DNA from: a virus
IMG/VR virus record: IMGVR_UViG_3300042939_000300
Location: 1 to 44,628 of that record
Direction: 5' to 3' (one strand)
DNA length: 44,628 bases
Shown: positions 1 to 7,476 of the stretch, in pieces
Position numbering within the stretch: the stretch's first letter is position 1
Layout of the letters: every line of letters starts with the position of its first letter
Program-made: the position numbers and the translations under genes
Notes under the pieces: generated by a model
What the model saw: the letters and a program-made list of their open reading frames with translations, nothing else
Told to the model about the DNA's origin: nothing
Database searches by the model: none

Positions 1-339
1 GAGATTATATCATTCGATAAATACTCCAAGGAGCGTTCGCCATTCTATCGCTACAAGTCTTACGATAGCGCAATGAGCTTGGGTATGTTTGACATTCTTC
101 CTTCTCAGATCGAACAGGTTGCAACGCAAACCAAGATGCTGGCAACACCTGAAGAGATGGAGATGTTTACCCCAGAAGAACAGCGACTCCTTTACTTCTC
201 CGCGCTTTCCGAGTGGCTTTATCTTATGAGGCTCAACGACACCGACATGGCCCGCCTTGTCAACAAGGCCCGCCGCGACATGATCAAATCGGCGGAAGAG
301 CGTGAGAAGGAATTGGCCCGCATCCGCGCTGGACGCTAA
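1..339 (+). CDS. Hypothetical protein, 5' end outside window
   Basis: The reading frame is open from base 1 to a TAA at 339, so the gene probably begins upstream. An internal ATG at 73 would give 88 residues, but the 24 codons before it read as ordinary protein (rich in Ser, Tyr, Lys). The C-terminal half is helical and charged, with an RRDMIKSAEEREKELARI-like end that could form a coiled coil. No family is recognised. It ends 3 bases before the stop of the leftward module, so the two arms converge here. If the molecule is circular, this is the C-terminal part of the frame that opens at 44536. Confidence 0.6.
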   Translation, partial: EIISFDKYSKERSPFYRYKSYDSAMSLGMFDILPSQIEQVATQTKMLATPEEMEMFTPEEQRLLYFSALSEWLYLMRLNDTDMARLVNKARRDMIKSAEEREKELARIRAGR

Positions 340-342
340 TCG

Positions 343-1131
343 CTATTTGCGAATATCGAATTTTTTGCGGAGAAAATCAATACATTCTCCGCGCTTATCG
401 CGGTGAATAATACAGGTATCGTGGGTATGTACCCAATCGAAAGCTCTGTGATCCCAAACAGTGGGATTCGGGATTAGCCCTGCTGGTCGCCCATTACTCC
501 TTGAGTAGAAGATGTTGGGCATCATGTGGTTAACGGCATGAGAGAACCAGATAATCTCTGGAGCTATCGCGCAATCAAAAGCCATTTGGGAAGTGGCGGG
601 TTTGCTGAAGAAGTTCGGACACCATGAGATGACATCAGGAGGGTAGATCGCTCCTCCGTTGATGTGGTCAAAGCAATCCACCCAAGCCCCCATGAAGGGT
701 CTCTTGGCTTTCTGGTATTCGGCCTCCAGCCGAGCGACCCAATCAGGTTGAGCAGGGATCATGTCGGTCTCCCAGAGGAGCCAAGGCTTGCCCAAATCCC
801 GCATGATCTTACAAGTCTCCGCAAAGGCATGGTTATTGCAGGCGGGCCAAGCCAAGTGACACTGTGGAATGTAATGCACTACACATTTTCCGAACGATTT
901 CATGGAGAGCGTTACAGCCGCTTCGCAGTCCAACCCCTCGTCTGTAATCAGATGGATTTCGTTGGGTTGTTTGCCAAGATCCTTGGCCCAATTCAGCACC
1001 CGAATGGCTTGCCCGTAGTCGCGGGAGCAGAAAAGAAACGCCAAATTAAGGGGGGGAGGAGCCCACTTGTAACCCACAGGAGGACGTATACGGCATTCTG
1101 GGGCGCGGCGGAATAGATCAGGATTGATCAT
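343..1131 (-). CDS. Glycosyltransferase-like protein (GT-A-like), paralogue of the 20859 gene
   Basis: 262 residues. It has an alternating beta/alpha N-terminus (LAFLFCSRDYG), then LLWETDMIP near residues 118-126, where ETD sits at the place of the metal-binding DxD motif of GT-A glycosyltransferases. A GAIYPPDVISWCP segment follows. The protein at 20859 has the matching FWEPDCVP and SAVYPPNFLDFCP segments, so the two are diverged paralogues. Family knowledge suggests transfer of a sugar from a nucleotide-sugar donor; the acceptor (DNA base, capsid or host glycan) is unknown. It is the last gene of the leftward module and overlaps the next glycosyltransferase by 14 bp. ETD instead of a strict DxD leaves activity uncertain. 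Confidence 0.65.
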   Translation of the reverse strand: MINPDLFRRAPECRIRPPVGYKWAPPPLNLAFLFCSRDYGQAIRVLNWAKDLGKQPNEIHLITDEGLDCEAAVTLSMKSFGKCVVHYIPQCHLAWPACNNHAFAETCKIMRDLGKPWLLWETDMIPAQPDWVARLEAEYQKAKRPFMGAWVDCFDHINGGAIYPPDVISWCPNFFSKPATSQMAFDCAIAPEIIWFSHAVNHMMPNIFYSRSNGRPAGLIPNPTVWDHRAFDWVHTHDTCIIHRDKRGECIDFLRKKFDIRK

Positions 1132-1822
1132 AGAGCCTATCCCACTCGTCTTTCATGGCGGCAAACCCGCCCCAACTCCATCCCTGCTTCACCACAAGAG
1201 GCGGCAGAGGTTCTCTTGATGTGTCAACCCAGTGAAACTCCTCTGGCATAAACCGATCAGCGTATGCTCCGAGTAAGTTAAACTCACTGAGTCTTCGCCC
1301 ATCAATCTTATGAAACCATTCTGACATGAGTCCATGGCGTTCTTCCAAATAGATTGTAAGATCATTGTATATACGGGAAGGATATATAAGCGGCATTCTC
1401 CGCATATATTCATATTCTGGGCTGAATCCGAGGTAATGCTGGGTAACGCCGTGCCAAGCCAAGGCATCCTTATCAAGGAGATGCCAAGGTGTTTTGAGCA
1501 TGATAGGTTTACCATCAATAAAAAGATCCATAAGGTTTCCGATCACAATGCAATCCGAATCAATATGGATGACATGGGTGGCGTCCTCTGGAACATAGGC
1601 AATGGCACGAAGCTTGGTGTGCTGCTGATCAACGTAGCCATCCTGATGGACAGGAGAAACATGGGTGGTGGGATATCCCACATCATGCCCCTCTGGAGCA
1701 ACCACAGTTAATCCCAATTCTGGATTGTGTTTCTTGATAGACTTCAAGCAATAGACCAACCAATCCTTATCCTTGTTGTAGGTTCTGATTAGGATGTGGG
1801 GTTTAAGAGCAGAGGTAGTCAT
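1118..1822 (-). CDS. Glycosyltransferase with DSD motif
   Basis: 234 residues. The N-terminus ILIRTYNKDKDWLVYCLKS resembles the start of family 2 and family 8 type GT-A enzymes, which take a nucleotide-sugar. HVIHIDSDCIVIGNL at about residues 83-97 has the DSD metal/nucleotide-binding motif, preceded by the VDQQHTKLRA helix typical of these folds. The C-terminus ends with a GWSWGGFAAM stretch and no membrane anchor, so it is probably cytoplasmic. It overlaps both neighbours by 14-20 bp, so the cassette is co-translated. The donor and acceptor cannot be inferred. DNA-base glycosylation or virion decoration are options by analogy only. Confidence 0.72.
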   Translation of the reverse strand: MTTSALKPHILIRTYNKDKDWLVYCLKSIKKHNPELGLTVVAPEGHDVGYPTTHVSPVHQDGYVDQQHTKLRAIAYVPEDATHVIHIDSDCIVIGNLMDLFIDGKPIMLKTPWHLLDKDALAWHGVTQHYLGFSPEYEYMRRMPLIYPSRIYNDLTIYLEERHGLMSEWFHKIDGRRLSEFNLLGAYADRFMPEEFHWVDTSREPLPPLVVKQGWSWGGFAAMKDEWDRLYDQS

Positions 1823-2465
1823 ACTGGAGTTGAGATGGGATAGAATTGGGGGGATAGATTTGGAACTGGGTATAGCCGTAAGATTCTATTTGTTCTTTGA
1901 GTTGTTTCGGGCTTGATCCGCTACGTTCCAAGGCACCCTGATTGAATTCCACAAACAGCTTGGGTTTCTTGGCGCGAACAAGCTTCTCCATGCCAGCCAG
2001 AGCCTTGGATTCAAACCCCTCAACGTCGATCTTGATGAAGTCTGGGGGCCAGATGGCCTCTTCCAACTCATCCAGAGGGATGGCATCCACCTCAACTTGC
2101 CCATTCTCATCAACGTAAGACGCCCCGACATTGTCTGATAGGGTCATCTTGATCGTTCCTCGCATGTCGGATGCTGCCAGATTCTTGCAGATAGCCTCTC
2201 CACAATTACGTTTTAAACATTCGTAAGCATCAGGGTTGGGTTCAAACGCACAGACCGAAAGACCGATATCTAAATAGAATCTGGTATGGTCTCCGATATT
2301 AGCTCCAACATCCCATGCTCTCTTGCATCCTTGGATGCGAGGTTCCAGCCAGTGAAACAAATGAGGGTCGCATTTGAGACTGTTGTGTTCCTCGACCCAC
2401 TTGGAAATGTGGGTATCATTTGATAACACCCAAATACCGTTTGGAAGTTGCTTGATATTGCTCAC
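1803..2465 (-). CDS. FkbM-family SAM-dependent methyltransferase
   Basis: 220 residues. The SAM-binding loop AWDVGANIGDHTRFY lies near residues 51-65, with CAFEPNPDAYECLKRN as the acidic motif II region and FIKIDVEGFESKALAGM as the family hallmark. FkbM enzymes methylate sugar hydroxyls in polysaccharides or macrolides, which fits the two adjoining glycosyltransferases as a glycan-tailoring cassette. The start is a GTG sharing bases with the primase stop (GTGA), so translation is coupled. It is unusual to find it directly behind a replication primase. The assignment to the fold is firm; the substrate is not known. Confidence 0.82.
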   Translation of the reverse strand: MSNIKQLPNGIWVLSNDTHISKWVEEHNSLKCDPHLFHWLEPRIQGCKRAWDVGANIGDHTRFYLDIGLSVCAFEPNPDAYECLKRNCGEAICKNLAASDMRGTIKMTLSDNVGASYVDENGQVEVDAIPLDELEEAIWPPDFIKIDVEGFESKALAGMEKLVRAKKPKLFVEFNQGALERSGSSPKQLKEQIESYGYTQFQIYPPNSIPSQLQYDYLCS

Positions 2466-4042
2466 AGAGACTTGAGCGTATCCAAAAGTGGCATCAAGTC
2501 AACCATGGAGGTGCGGCGTTTAATCTCCGCTTCCAGCATGGACTTGTATATACTATGTATATCCAGATCGGCTATATCCTGATGGGATATGCCTTGGATC
2601 GCCGCCTCCGCATTATTATCCAACTGGGAAATAATCTTGGCTATGGAGGAGGGGTTCCCTGCCTCGTAATCCGAGTCCATGATGGTCTGTATGTCGCCGT
2701 CCGCCAACAAATTCCAATTGTAGGCTAACGCCGACTCCTTCCCACAAAGTAGGAGGTGGGCGACGAGTTGCTTCCAAGCCTCTCCCTTCTGCTCTCCGTA
2801 GCGGGTTTCGGTGGGCAGGGCTATGTGCCCTCCTCCCATTGCCATCTTCTTTTTTAGTTGGGCAGACTTGATACCAAGCAACTTCGCACACCGATTAGCC
2901 AATTCGTCTCGCTCAATCCCGTCTTCCAAGACTGATAGAGCCTGTCCGACTTTGCCCATGGCAATCTGTTTATCCTCAATTGAGTTTTTATCCAGCGATT
3001 CTGCCAGTGCTTCGGGATAGATCTTTGCATTTGAGATCAGGCTCGCAAGGTCTCCGCCCGAAACCAAGAAAGAATCGGGATCTCCATCTGTCAGCATAAC
3101 GGCCCTGACCCTGACACCGAGGCTTGCTAACCCCGCAAATGCTTTAAATGACGCCTCTCGCCCCGCTTTATCCCCGTCAAATACCAAGACAGCCTCTTCG
3201 CATAAACGTCGAATGGTGGCCCCGTGGGATGCGGTGAACCCAGTTCCTAATGGAGCAACAGCACTGGTAATCCCAGACAAGTGGCATCTGATCGTATCGA
3301 TCTGTCCCTCAACAATGACAGCCTGCCCCGAATCAATGATGGATCGTTTGGCTTTATCCAGCCCGTAGAGAAGTTTTCCCTTGTGAAAGATGGAGGATTC
3401 GGGGCTGTTGAGATACTTCGCAGGATGGTTGTCGGTGGTTCTCCCACTGAATCCAACCAGAGTTCCCGACTCATCCGCTATCCCGAACATAATCCGATTG
3501 GTAAAACGTAGCGTCCCATTATCGTAGGTTAGTCCCGATAGGGTATGATGATCGGTATTACCAGACAGAGCATAGCTCTTGGGGGCGAAGCCTATCTTCC
3601 ATTGCTCGCAGATCTCCTTATTGAATCCACGTTCCTTGAGAATCTTGCGGGCTTCGACCCCTTCCTTACTTAAAAGCAAACTGAAAAATTGTTGGTGGGC
3701 TTTATAGACTACGGATACCAAGCCCTTTCGTAGCTTATCGGCCTCACTTTCCTGTTCCTCTATTGCTATGCCAGCCTTGGCTCCTAGTTTTCTGACAGCC
3801 TCTGGAAAGTTAATCTTGTCCATCTCCATGATGAATCGGAAGAGCGACCCTCCCGCCCCGCATCCAAAACAATGGTAGGTGTTCTTCTCATCATTAATAA
3901 AGAAGGATGGACTCTTCTCCCGATGGAAGGGACACAAGGCAGAGAATCGTCCGCCCCTCTGTTTCACAGGGAAGTAATCCCCCGCTACTTCAGAGAGACG
4001 GACGTTCGCCGCTATCGAAGCAATGGTCGTTTCAGAGATCAA
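2462..4042 (-). CDS. dnaG-like: DnaG-type DNA primase
   Basis: 526 residues, shorter than host DnaG (about 600), consistent with a reduced helicase-interaction C-terminus. Zinc-binding C37, H40, C58 and C61 lie in CPFHREKSPSF and YHCFGCGAGG. The RNA-polymerase core has GFSGRTTDN at 197-205 and KYLNSPESSIFHKG. The TOPRIM domain has VIVEGQIDT (E245) and VFDGDKAG (D289, D291), which bind the catalytic metals. It makes RNA primers and would act with the DnaB-like helicase at 21851. The start is TTG at 4042, overlapping the stop of the preceding small membrane protein; the residues from there match the usual DnaG N-terminus, so a later start is unlikely. Confidence 0.93.
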   Translation of the reverse strand: MISETTIASIAANVRLSEVAGDYFPVKQRGGRFSALCPFHREKSPSFFINDEKNTYHCFGCGAGGSLFRFIMEMDKINFPEAVRKLGAKAGIAIEEQESEADKLRKGLVSVVYKAHQQFFSLLLSKEGVEARKILKERGFNKEICEQWKIGFAPKSYALSGNTDHHTLSGLTYDNGTLRFTNRIMFGIADESGTLVGFSGRTTDNHPAKYLNSPESSIFHKGKLLYGLDKAKRSIIDSGQAVIVEGQIDTIRCHLSGITSAVAPLGTGFTASHGATIRRLCEEAVLVFDGDKAGREASFKAFAGLASLGVRVRAVMLTDGDPDSFLVSGGDLASLISNAKIYPEALAESLDKNSIEDKQIAMGKVGQALSVLEDGIERDELANRCAKLLGIKSAQLKKKMAMGGGHIALPTETRYGEQKGEAWKQLVAHLLLCGKESALAYNWNLLADGDIQTIMDSDYEAGNPSSIAKIISQLDNNAEAAIQGISHQDIADLDIHSIYKSMLEAEIKRRTSMVDLMPLLDTLKSL

Positions 4043-4197
4043 AAACTAAGCGGATTAGGATTTGTTTCCATCTCTTCAACGCGAGGCAAGACATAGATCT
4101 TGTCCTTGGTTGATTTGCGCGGGGCTTCGACGGCGGTTACCACACACAAAAATGCGGAGATAGCCACGATGAGTGCTAAGAATGCGTAAGGTTTCAT
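4039..4197 (-). CDS. Small membrane or exported protein, 52 aa
   Basis: It begins MKPYAFLALIVAISAFLCVV, a hydrophobic segment of about 17 residues after one Lys, followed by a basic patch and a polar tail ending NPNPLSF. It could be a signal peptide (AVEA|PRK as a possible cleavage site) or a single membrane anchor. The ATG overlaps the stop of the 30-residue protein upstream (ATGA), and its own TGA overlaps the TTG start of primase. This unbroken coupling supports it as a real gene. Function unknown. Confidence 0.68.
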   Translation of the reverse strand: MKPYAFLALIVAISAFLCVVTAVEAPRKSTKDKIYVLPRVEEMETNPNPLSF

Positions 4198-4286
4198 TTT
4201 CTATATTTTCTAATTTGATCGATGTTGTAGTAAATGATGTATCCGAAAACGAATACAAACATAGTGATAAAGAATGCGTCAATCAT
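4194..4286 (-). CDS. Single-pass membrane microprotein, 30 aa
   Basis: The whole product is one hydrophobic helix (MIDAFFITMFVFVFGYIIYY) followed by a basic tail NIDQIRKYRK, the positive-inside pattern of an N-out/C-in membrane peptide. Both ends use ATGA overlaps with neighbours. The family is unknown. Membrane microproteins in phage early regions often act on host envelope or transport proteins, but nothing here shows a target. Confidence 0.62.
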   Translation of the reverse strand: MIDAFFITMFVFVFGYIIYYNIDQIRKYRK

Positions 4287-4528
4287 ACGAGGCACAGGTC
4301 TTCCTGATCGTAGAGTTGGCCGAGATCGCGGAAATGCTCCAAGATCTTCCCCATCAAATCATTGGAGACGATATCTTCAATGTCGATAAAGTATTGGCGT
4401 TCCAGCTTTCTGCATTCTGCCACACTCAGGGTTAGCTCAATGTTACTTGAGTCGTTCCAGATTGTGACCCTTCCCCTGCAACGCTTTTCGGCGTTGAGGC
4501 CAGCTTTAGTTATGTGATGATATATCAT
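4283..4528 (-). CDS. Hypothetical protein, 81 aa
   Basis: The start is taken at the ATG at 4528 (MIYHHITKAGLNAEKRC), because the longer frame upstream is covered by the 68-residue gene. A central beta-like section (RVTIWNDSSNIELTLS) is followed by an acidic helical C-terminus (DIEDIVSNDLMGKILEHF). It ends in an ATGA overlap with the 30-residue membrane peptide. Unrecognised. Confidence 0.55.
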   Translation of the reverse strand: MIYHHITKAGLNAEKRCRGRVTIWNDSSNIELTLSVAECRKLERQYFIDIEDIVSNDLMGKILEHFRDLGQLYDQEDLCLV

Positions 4529-4712
4529 GGTTTGTGTGTTTGATGGAGATCCAATCCTCCGTTTGTTGGTATGCTTCCAGACGAGGAACCCAAGATACAT
4601 TACTGCACCATGAGATTCCTTCCGCCAGAAGCGAAGGTTGTTTGGGTTTGCGGACAAGTAGCATGAGGTCATGCCACAAATCGCAGACAAATCTTACTTG
4701 ATTTTTAGACAT
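4506..4712 (-). CDS. Hypothetical protein, 68 aa
   Basis: It starts MSKNQVRFVCDLWHDLMLLV and ends just inside the next gene (23 bp overlap). It is rich in Trp, Ser and His with two Cys, and has no membrane segment. Its start overlaps the end of the 72-residue gene by 8 bp. It is supported mainly by tight packing and an aggregate amino-acid profile unlike random frames. Function unknown. Confidence 0.5.
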   Translation of the reverse strand: MSKNQVRFVCDLWHDLMLLVRKPKQPSLLAEGISWCSNVSWVPRLEAYQQTEDWISIKHTNHDISSHN

Positions 4713-4923
4713 AGGAATCCTCCTGACGTTGGCATTCGGCCCGAATCGCGGAAAGATCCTGAACATAGGGCAAGCACCCGAGGTGGATACAAGCACCCAA
4801 GACTTGGGCGTCCCCGAACTCTTGGCACAGGGCAAACAATGGGCGGGACTGATGGGTCTTCCCATTGATCCTGATCCCCGTCCAGAATTCGTAGTGGTCA
4901 TTGCCACAGGCATCAGTCCACAT
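4705..4923 (-). CDS. Hypothetical Cys-containing protein, 72 aa
   Basis: The start is placed at ATG 4923 (MWTDACGNDHYEFWTG) because AGGGAG lies about 5 nt upstream on the minus strand; a start at 4938 would lie before that site. Cys residues are spaced through the protein (DACGN, FALCQEF, GACIHLGCLP, RAECQRQ), so a small zinc-bound fold is possible. It overlaps its upstream neighbour by 11 bp. Unrecognised. Confidence 0.55.
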   Translation of the reverse strand: MWTDACGNDHYEFWTGIRINGKTHQSRPLFALCQEFGDAQVLGACIHLGCLPYVQDLSAIRAECQRQEDSYV

Positions 4924-5149
4924 ATATCTCCCTCTCATTCAAGCCGCGAAGGGCTTTAGTGGTAAGCTTTGCCTCTTTTCTGGCAATCCTTGAGGAGGAT
5001 CGGTTGGACATATGCTTCCGCAGCTTGTCCTCCAGTGCCATCTTGATGGTGGTGATTTCCGAGAAACCCAACCGAACTGTATAGCCACTGGTTGGGAGTT
5101 TGTATTTCTGTATTTTTGTTTTCATGGGTGTGCTTGTTGTGTTAGACAT
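4913..5149 (-). CDS. Hypothetical basic protein, 78 aa
   Basis: It starts MSNTTSTPMKTKIQKYKLP and carries a short beta-type segment (GYTVRLGFSEITT) before a strongly basic helix (ALEDKLRKHMSNRSSSRIARK). It overlaps both neighbours. The net positive charge would fit nucleic-acid binding, but no family motif is seen. A second ATG at residue 9 is an alternative start. Confidence 0.52.
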   Translation of the reverse strand: MSNTTSTPMKTKIQKYKLPTSGYTVRLGFSEITTIKMALEDKLRKHMSNRSSSRIARKEAKLTTKALRGLNEREIYVD

Positions 5150-5387
5150 TGTCCGTCACCTGACGTTCAATGAAATCTTCATGGTCAATCCACGATTTCC
5201 CGCCTGAAGAAGGTGAGGCCCCTGCTCCAATAGCAGAGAAACCCTTCGTCCCTCCTCCCCTAACGAGCAAGGAGAAGGCAGATATCCGCTTTGCGGCCTT
5301 GCGGAATCGACCCGATAGAAAGGGAAGGGGAGCCAGACGGCGAGCAGGGGAAAAGAAGTGGGCAACAAAAGGGAAATAGTTTTTCAT
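5142..5387 (-). CDS. Hypothetical protein, 81 aa, basic N-terminal half
   Basis: The start at 5387 (MKNYFPFVAHFFSPARRLAP) overlaps the TGA of the upstream gene as ATGA. A Pro/Arg/Lys-rich first half is followed by a Gly/Ser-rich linker and an acidic C-terminus (WIDHEDFIERQVTDNV). The composition suggests partial disorder. Unrecognised, and less certain than its neighbours. Confidence 0.42.
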   Translation of the reverse strand: MKNYFPFVAHFFSPARRLAPLPFLSGRFRKAAKRISAFSLLVRGGGTKGFSAIGAGASPSSGGKSWIDHEDFIERQVTDNV

Positions 5388-5653
5388 GCGGTTCTCCAGA
5401 ATCGTAGCTTCTTCTTTCCGCCTTCTGTCACCATGCGCGTAGGGTAACGCCTTCCATTGCGGCGTCCATGTTTTGAGGCGAGCGAGCGAAGAAAATTCCA
5501 ATCAGTTTTTAATCCAGTATCAGGCCAAGCAAAGGATTCTCCTACCTGAAGCTTGGAAAGCATGAAGGGAAGTGGGTGGACAAGTGGCCCTCTCTCCCCC
5601 TTGCGGGGGAGGAGAACCTTGTCATCTATCGTGATGGTATAGGCGCGCTTCAT
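5384..5653 (-). CDS. Small phage protein with a VGESF motif (DUF7303-like)
   Basis: 89 residues from the ATG at 5653, which overlaps the previous stop as ATGA. HPLPFMLSKLQVGESFAWP followed by SLASKHGRRNGRRY and a final KKKLRFWRT matches the layout of a widespread small phage family (PF..L.VG.SF ... A....R.G..F..R ... .RVWR) that I associate with DUF7303. Its function is unknown. A perfect 7-bp GC hairpin (5594-5611) sits inside the coding sequence and encodes a PRKGERGP stretch before the motif. Confidence 0.6.
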   Translation of the reverse strand: MKRAYTITIDDKVLLPRKGERGPLVHPLPFMLSKLQVGESFAWPDTGLKTDWNFLRSLASKHGRRNGRRYPTRMVTEGGKKKLRFWRTA

Positions 5654-6006
5654 TCGCGGAACCATTCGGCCCGTGCCGATTCATAGTCTTCAGCAACATC
5701 CAGACCGATGGAGTGGGAATTGTTCTCCGCAAACGTCTGGATCTCCTTATCCAATGCCTCATCAATGGCTTTTGTAAGCGCGGGGTGACCCTCCACGATG
5801 ATTTTTTCGATGCGCCTTCCCTCCGTAGTCCAAGGGAGATTGATCCCCTCCTCTGGTTCGATTTCGCACCTTGTCACCTCGATGCCTTGAACATCAGCAT
5901 CCGCATCGAACTCGACTTTGAGATCTATCGTGCAGTAGAAGGTCTTTCCTCCTACTGATATTTCATTGTCGAAACCAACTTCGTAGCTACAGGTATGGTT
6001 ATTCAT
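5650..6006 (-). CDS. Hypothetical acidic protein, 118 aa
   Basis: It is beta-rich in the first half (SVGGKTFYCTIDLKVEF, then VQGIEVTRCEIEP) and helical and acidic at the end (LDVAEDYESARAEWFRE). The start overlaps the previous stop (ATGA), and so does its own stop with the next gene. One copy of the CCTTGTCACCT motif seen in the regulatory gap near 8.6-8.9 kb falls in this gene at 5869-5879 and may be coincidental there. No family recognised. Confidence 0.62.
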   Translation of the reverse strand: MNNHTCSYEVGFDNEISVGGKTFYCTIDLKVEFDADADVQGIEVTRCEIEPEEGINLPWTTEGRRIEKIIVEGHPALTKAIDEALDKEIQTFAENNSHSIGLDVAEDYESARAEWFRE

Positions 6007-6167
6007 TTTGATTTGTCTATTAGTTTTTGAAGGAAGTTTTTCGGTAGCTTGTAGGAGTCATTCGACAGCACCGATTTGTTGATTAGACGAGTGGCATGGT
6101 CATTCAAGAACCAGTAGGTTCCCGCTGGTATGCCCTTGATTTGGTTTTCTTTTAGTGTGGCAGTCAT
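6003..6167 (-). CDS. Hypothetical protein, 54 aa
   Basis: The start is placed at 6167 (MTATLKENQIKGIPAGTYWF); the longer frame upstream is the tail end of the neighbouring gene. The first half reads as a small beta domain (IPAGTYWFLNDHATRLINKS) with a basic C-terminus (LPKNFLQKLIDKSK). The stop overlaps the next ATG. Unrecognised. Confidence 0.52.
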   Translation of the reverse strand: MTATLKENQIKGIPAGTYWFLNDHATRLINKSVLSNDSYKLPKNFLQKLIDKSK

Positions 6168-6192
6168 TGGTTTGTTTTCATTTTGATTTTTA

Positions 6193-6531
6193 TTAAATGG
6201 TATAGCGCAATCTGTCTGAAGAATTGACAAGCTCACGGAATAGTTTGCTTGGCATCTTCACCATTTTGTCGAAGAGTTCCACCTGAACGCCAGCAGGGCC
6301 GAAGTATCCCGATGAGACGGGAAGTATCTCATCCGCCACTACGTTCTTTTCGTCTTCATTCAGGACGCATATGCCATTGCATTCGGAACCGATCAGGCCG
6401 AAAGCATCGTATGCCCCGTAGAGCATAAGTCTGAATCGGTTTTTGCCCTTCTTCACAATCCTGTCCCGCGAGACTCCGACATACGGGCCGACACGGGGAT
6501 AGCTAAATATGTTTTTCTGTTCTGTTTTCAT
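6193..6531 (-). CDS. Hypothetical protein, 112 aa
   Basis: The start is at 6531 (MKTEQKNIFSYPRVGPYVG), which shares bases with the stop of the upstream gene (TAATG). Two Cys flank an ECNGICVLNEDE segment. The middle is beta-rich and the end is basic. No known domain is recognised. Confidence 0.58.
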   Translation of the reverse strand: MKTEQKNIFSYPRVGPYVGVSRDRIVKKGKNRFRLMLYGAYDAFGLIGSECNGICVLNEDEKNVVADEILPVSSGYFGPAGVQVELFDKMVKMPSKLFRELVNSSDRLRYTI

Positions 6532-6710
6532 TAGAGTGTCTTCCCTTTCGACGGGGCTTGCGTTACGATAGCCTTGCAAGCGGATCGTGCCGCCGCTTCG
6601 ACTCTGTCTATTGTTTCCTGCGATACTCTGGAAAACTTGTGGGCGCGATTAGCTTCCGCGAATTCCAGAATGTATTTTTTAACTTTGGATTTATTGATCA
6701 GGTTATTCAT
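6531..6710 (-). CDS. Small helical protein of a recurrent phage family, possibly histone-fold-like
   Basis: 59 residues. It starts MNNLINKSKVKKYILEFAEA and continues with FSRVSQETIDRVEAAARS and a closing PSKGKTL. The pattern 'NKSKVKK..., RVS.E..DRVEA..R..., PS.GKT' is one I have met in other phage genomes without a known function. The order helix, RVS, long helix, then GKT is reminiscent of minimal histone folds, but this is only a resemblance. The stop overlaps the next start (TAATG). One CCCTGTCACC element lies 44-55 bp upstream of the start. Confidence 0.68.
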   Translation of the reverse strand: MNNLINKSKVKKYILEFAEANRAHKFSRVSQETIDRVEAAARSACKAIVTQAPSKGKTL

Positions 6711-6782
6711 TTTGTGTATGGTTTTGTTTCGGGTTGAAGCAACCCATTCCGCCCCCTGTCACCAAGGAGCGGATGAAGTGCT

Positions 6783-7229
6783 TCACTCTGGTAATCCGAA
6801 CGGGGTTTTCCCAGTGAAGCTATGGTAGATTCGGAAAGCCTCTTCCCAATCTTCGCGGGAACCATCAGAAAAGAAGTGAAACTCTTTCCTGAATGCTTCT
6901 TTGAAAGTCAGAAGCGCGAAGCATACGATCAGGTCATATGGCTTTCGGGCCGTTTTGCAGAAGTCAGACTTTTCACCAATGAAATCATTCCACCTTATGC
7001 AGAAAGTTTCATGGTCAAGACCTTCTTTCCTTTCCCCGTTGAGCCAGATTTCGCTCTCATTAATGACTGGGCGTCCCTTGCCGAGACCGCCCCGAATTTC
7101 AAACAGGTTTTGCGCCTTAATAAATCGCGCAAATCGTTTGATGGTATTTGATGCTGATCGAAATCTCTTGCGAGTCGATTCAGTGTCTAACGTTGCTGGT
7201 TTGATTTCCCAATAGTGCGTGTATCCCAT
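6783..7229 (-). CDS. Phage protein of the 'MGYTHYW' family, 148 aa
   Basis: The start is placed at 7229 because MGYTHYWEIKP is the typical N-terminus of a common uncharacterised phage/prophage family; the 49 residues before it overlap another gene. A basic middle (TRKRFRSASNTIKRFARFIK) is followed by a GGLGKGRPVINESEIWLNG section and an aromatic acidic end. Cytoplasmic, no membrane segment. Function unknown. Confidence 0.7.
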   Translation of the reverse strand: MGYTHYWEIKPATLDTESTRKRFRSASNTIKRFARFIKAQNLFEIRGGLGKGRPVINESEIWLNGERKEGLDHETFCIRWNDFIGEKSDFCKTARKPYDLIVCFALLTFKEAFRKEFHFFSDGSREDWEEAFRIYHSFTGKTPFGLPE

Positions 7230-7257
7230 ATGTTTTCTTGTGGTTTGTTGTTGTGGT

Positions 7258-7464
7258 TTATCTAATTCCGAATGCTTCAGGTTTCGCGGCATAGAAGGCG
7301 AACGCATCCCGCAAGCGGTAACGCTCAAGAATACGCGTGATCTTGTCCATGCGCGGATGGATTTTGGCAAACTCATAGAGTGCCAGTTTCAGGGCGCGGC
7401 ATTTCATCATGGATTGATCCAATCCGAAATGCTTTGCTGCTTTGATTTTGTCGGTTTGTTTCAT
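7258..7464 (-). CDS. Hypothetical helical protein, 68 aa
   Basis: MKQTDKIKAAKHFGLDQS begins a fully helical, basic protein with no membrane segment (..RMDKITRILERYRLRDAF..). It lies 28 bp upstream of the MGYTHYW gene on the same strand, behind the structured leader at 7477-7522. Its size and charge would suit a nucleic-acid binding or adaptor role, but there is no motif to support this. Confidence 0.6.
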   Translation of the reverse strand: MKQTDKIKAAKHFGLDQSMMKCRALKLALYEFAKIHPRMDKITRILERYRLRDAFAFYAAKPEAFGIR

Positions 7465-7476
7465 GGTGTTTTGATT

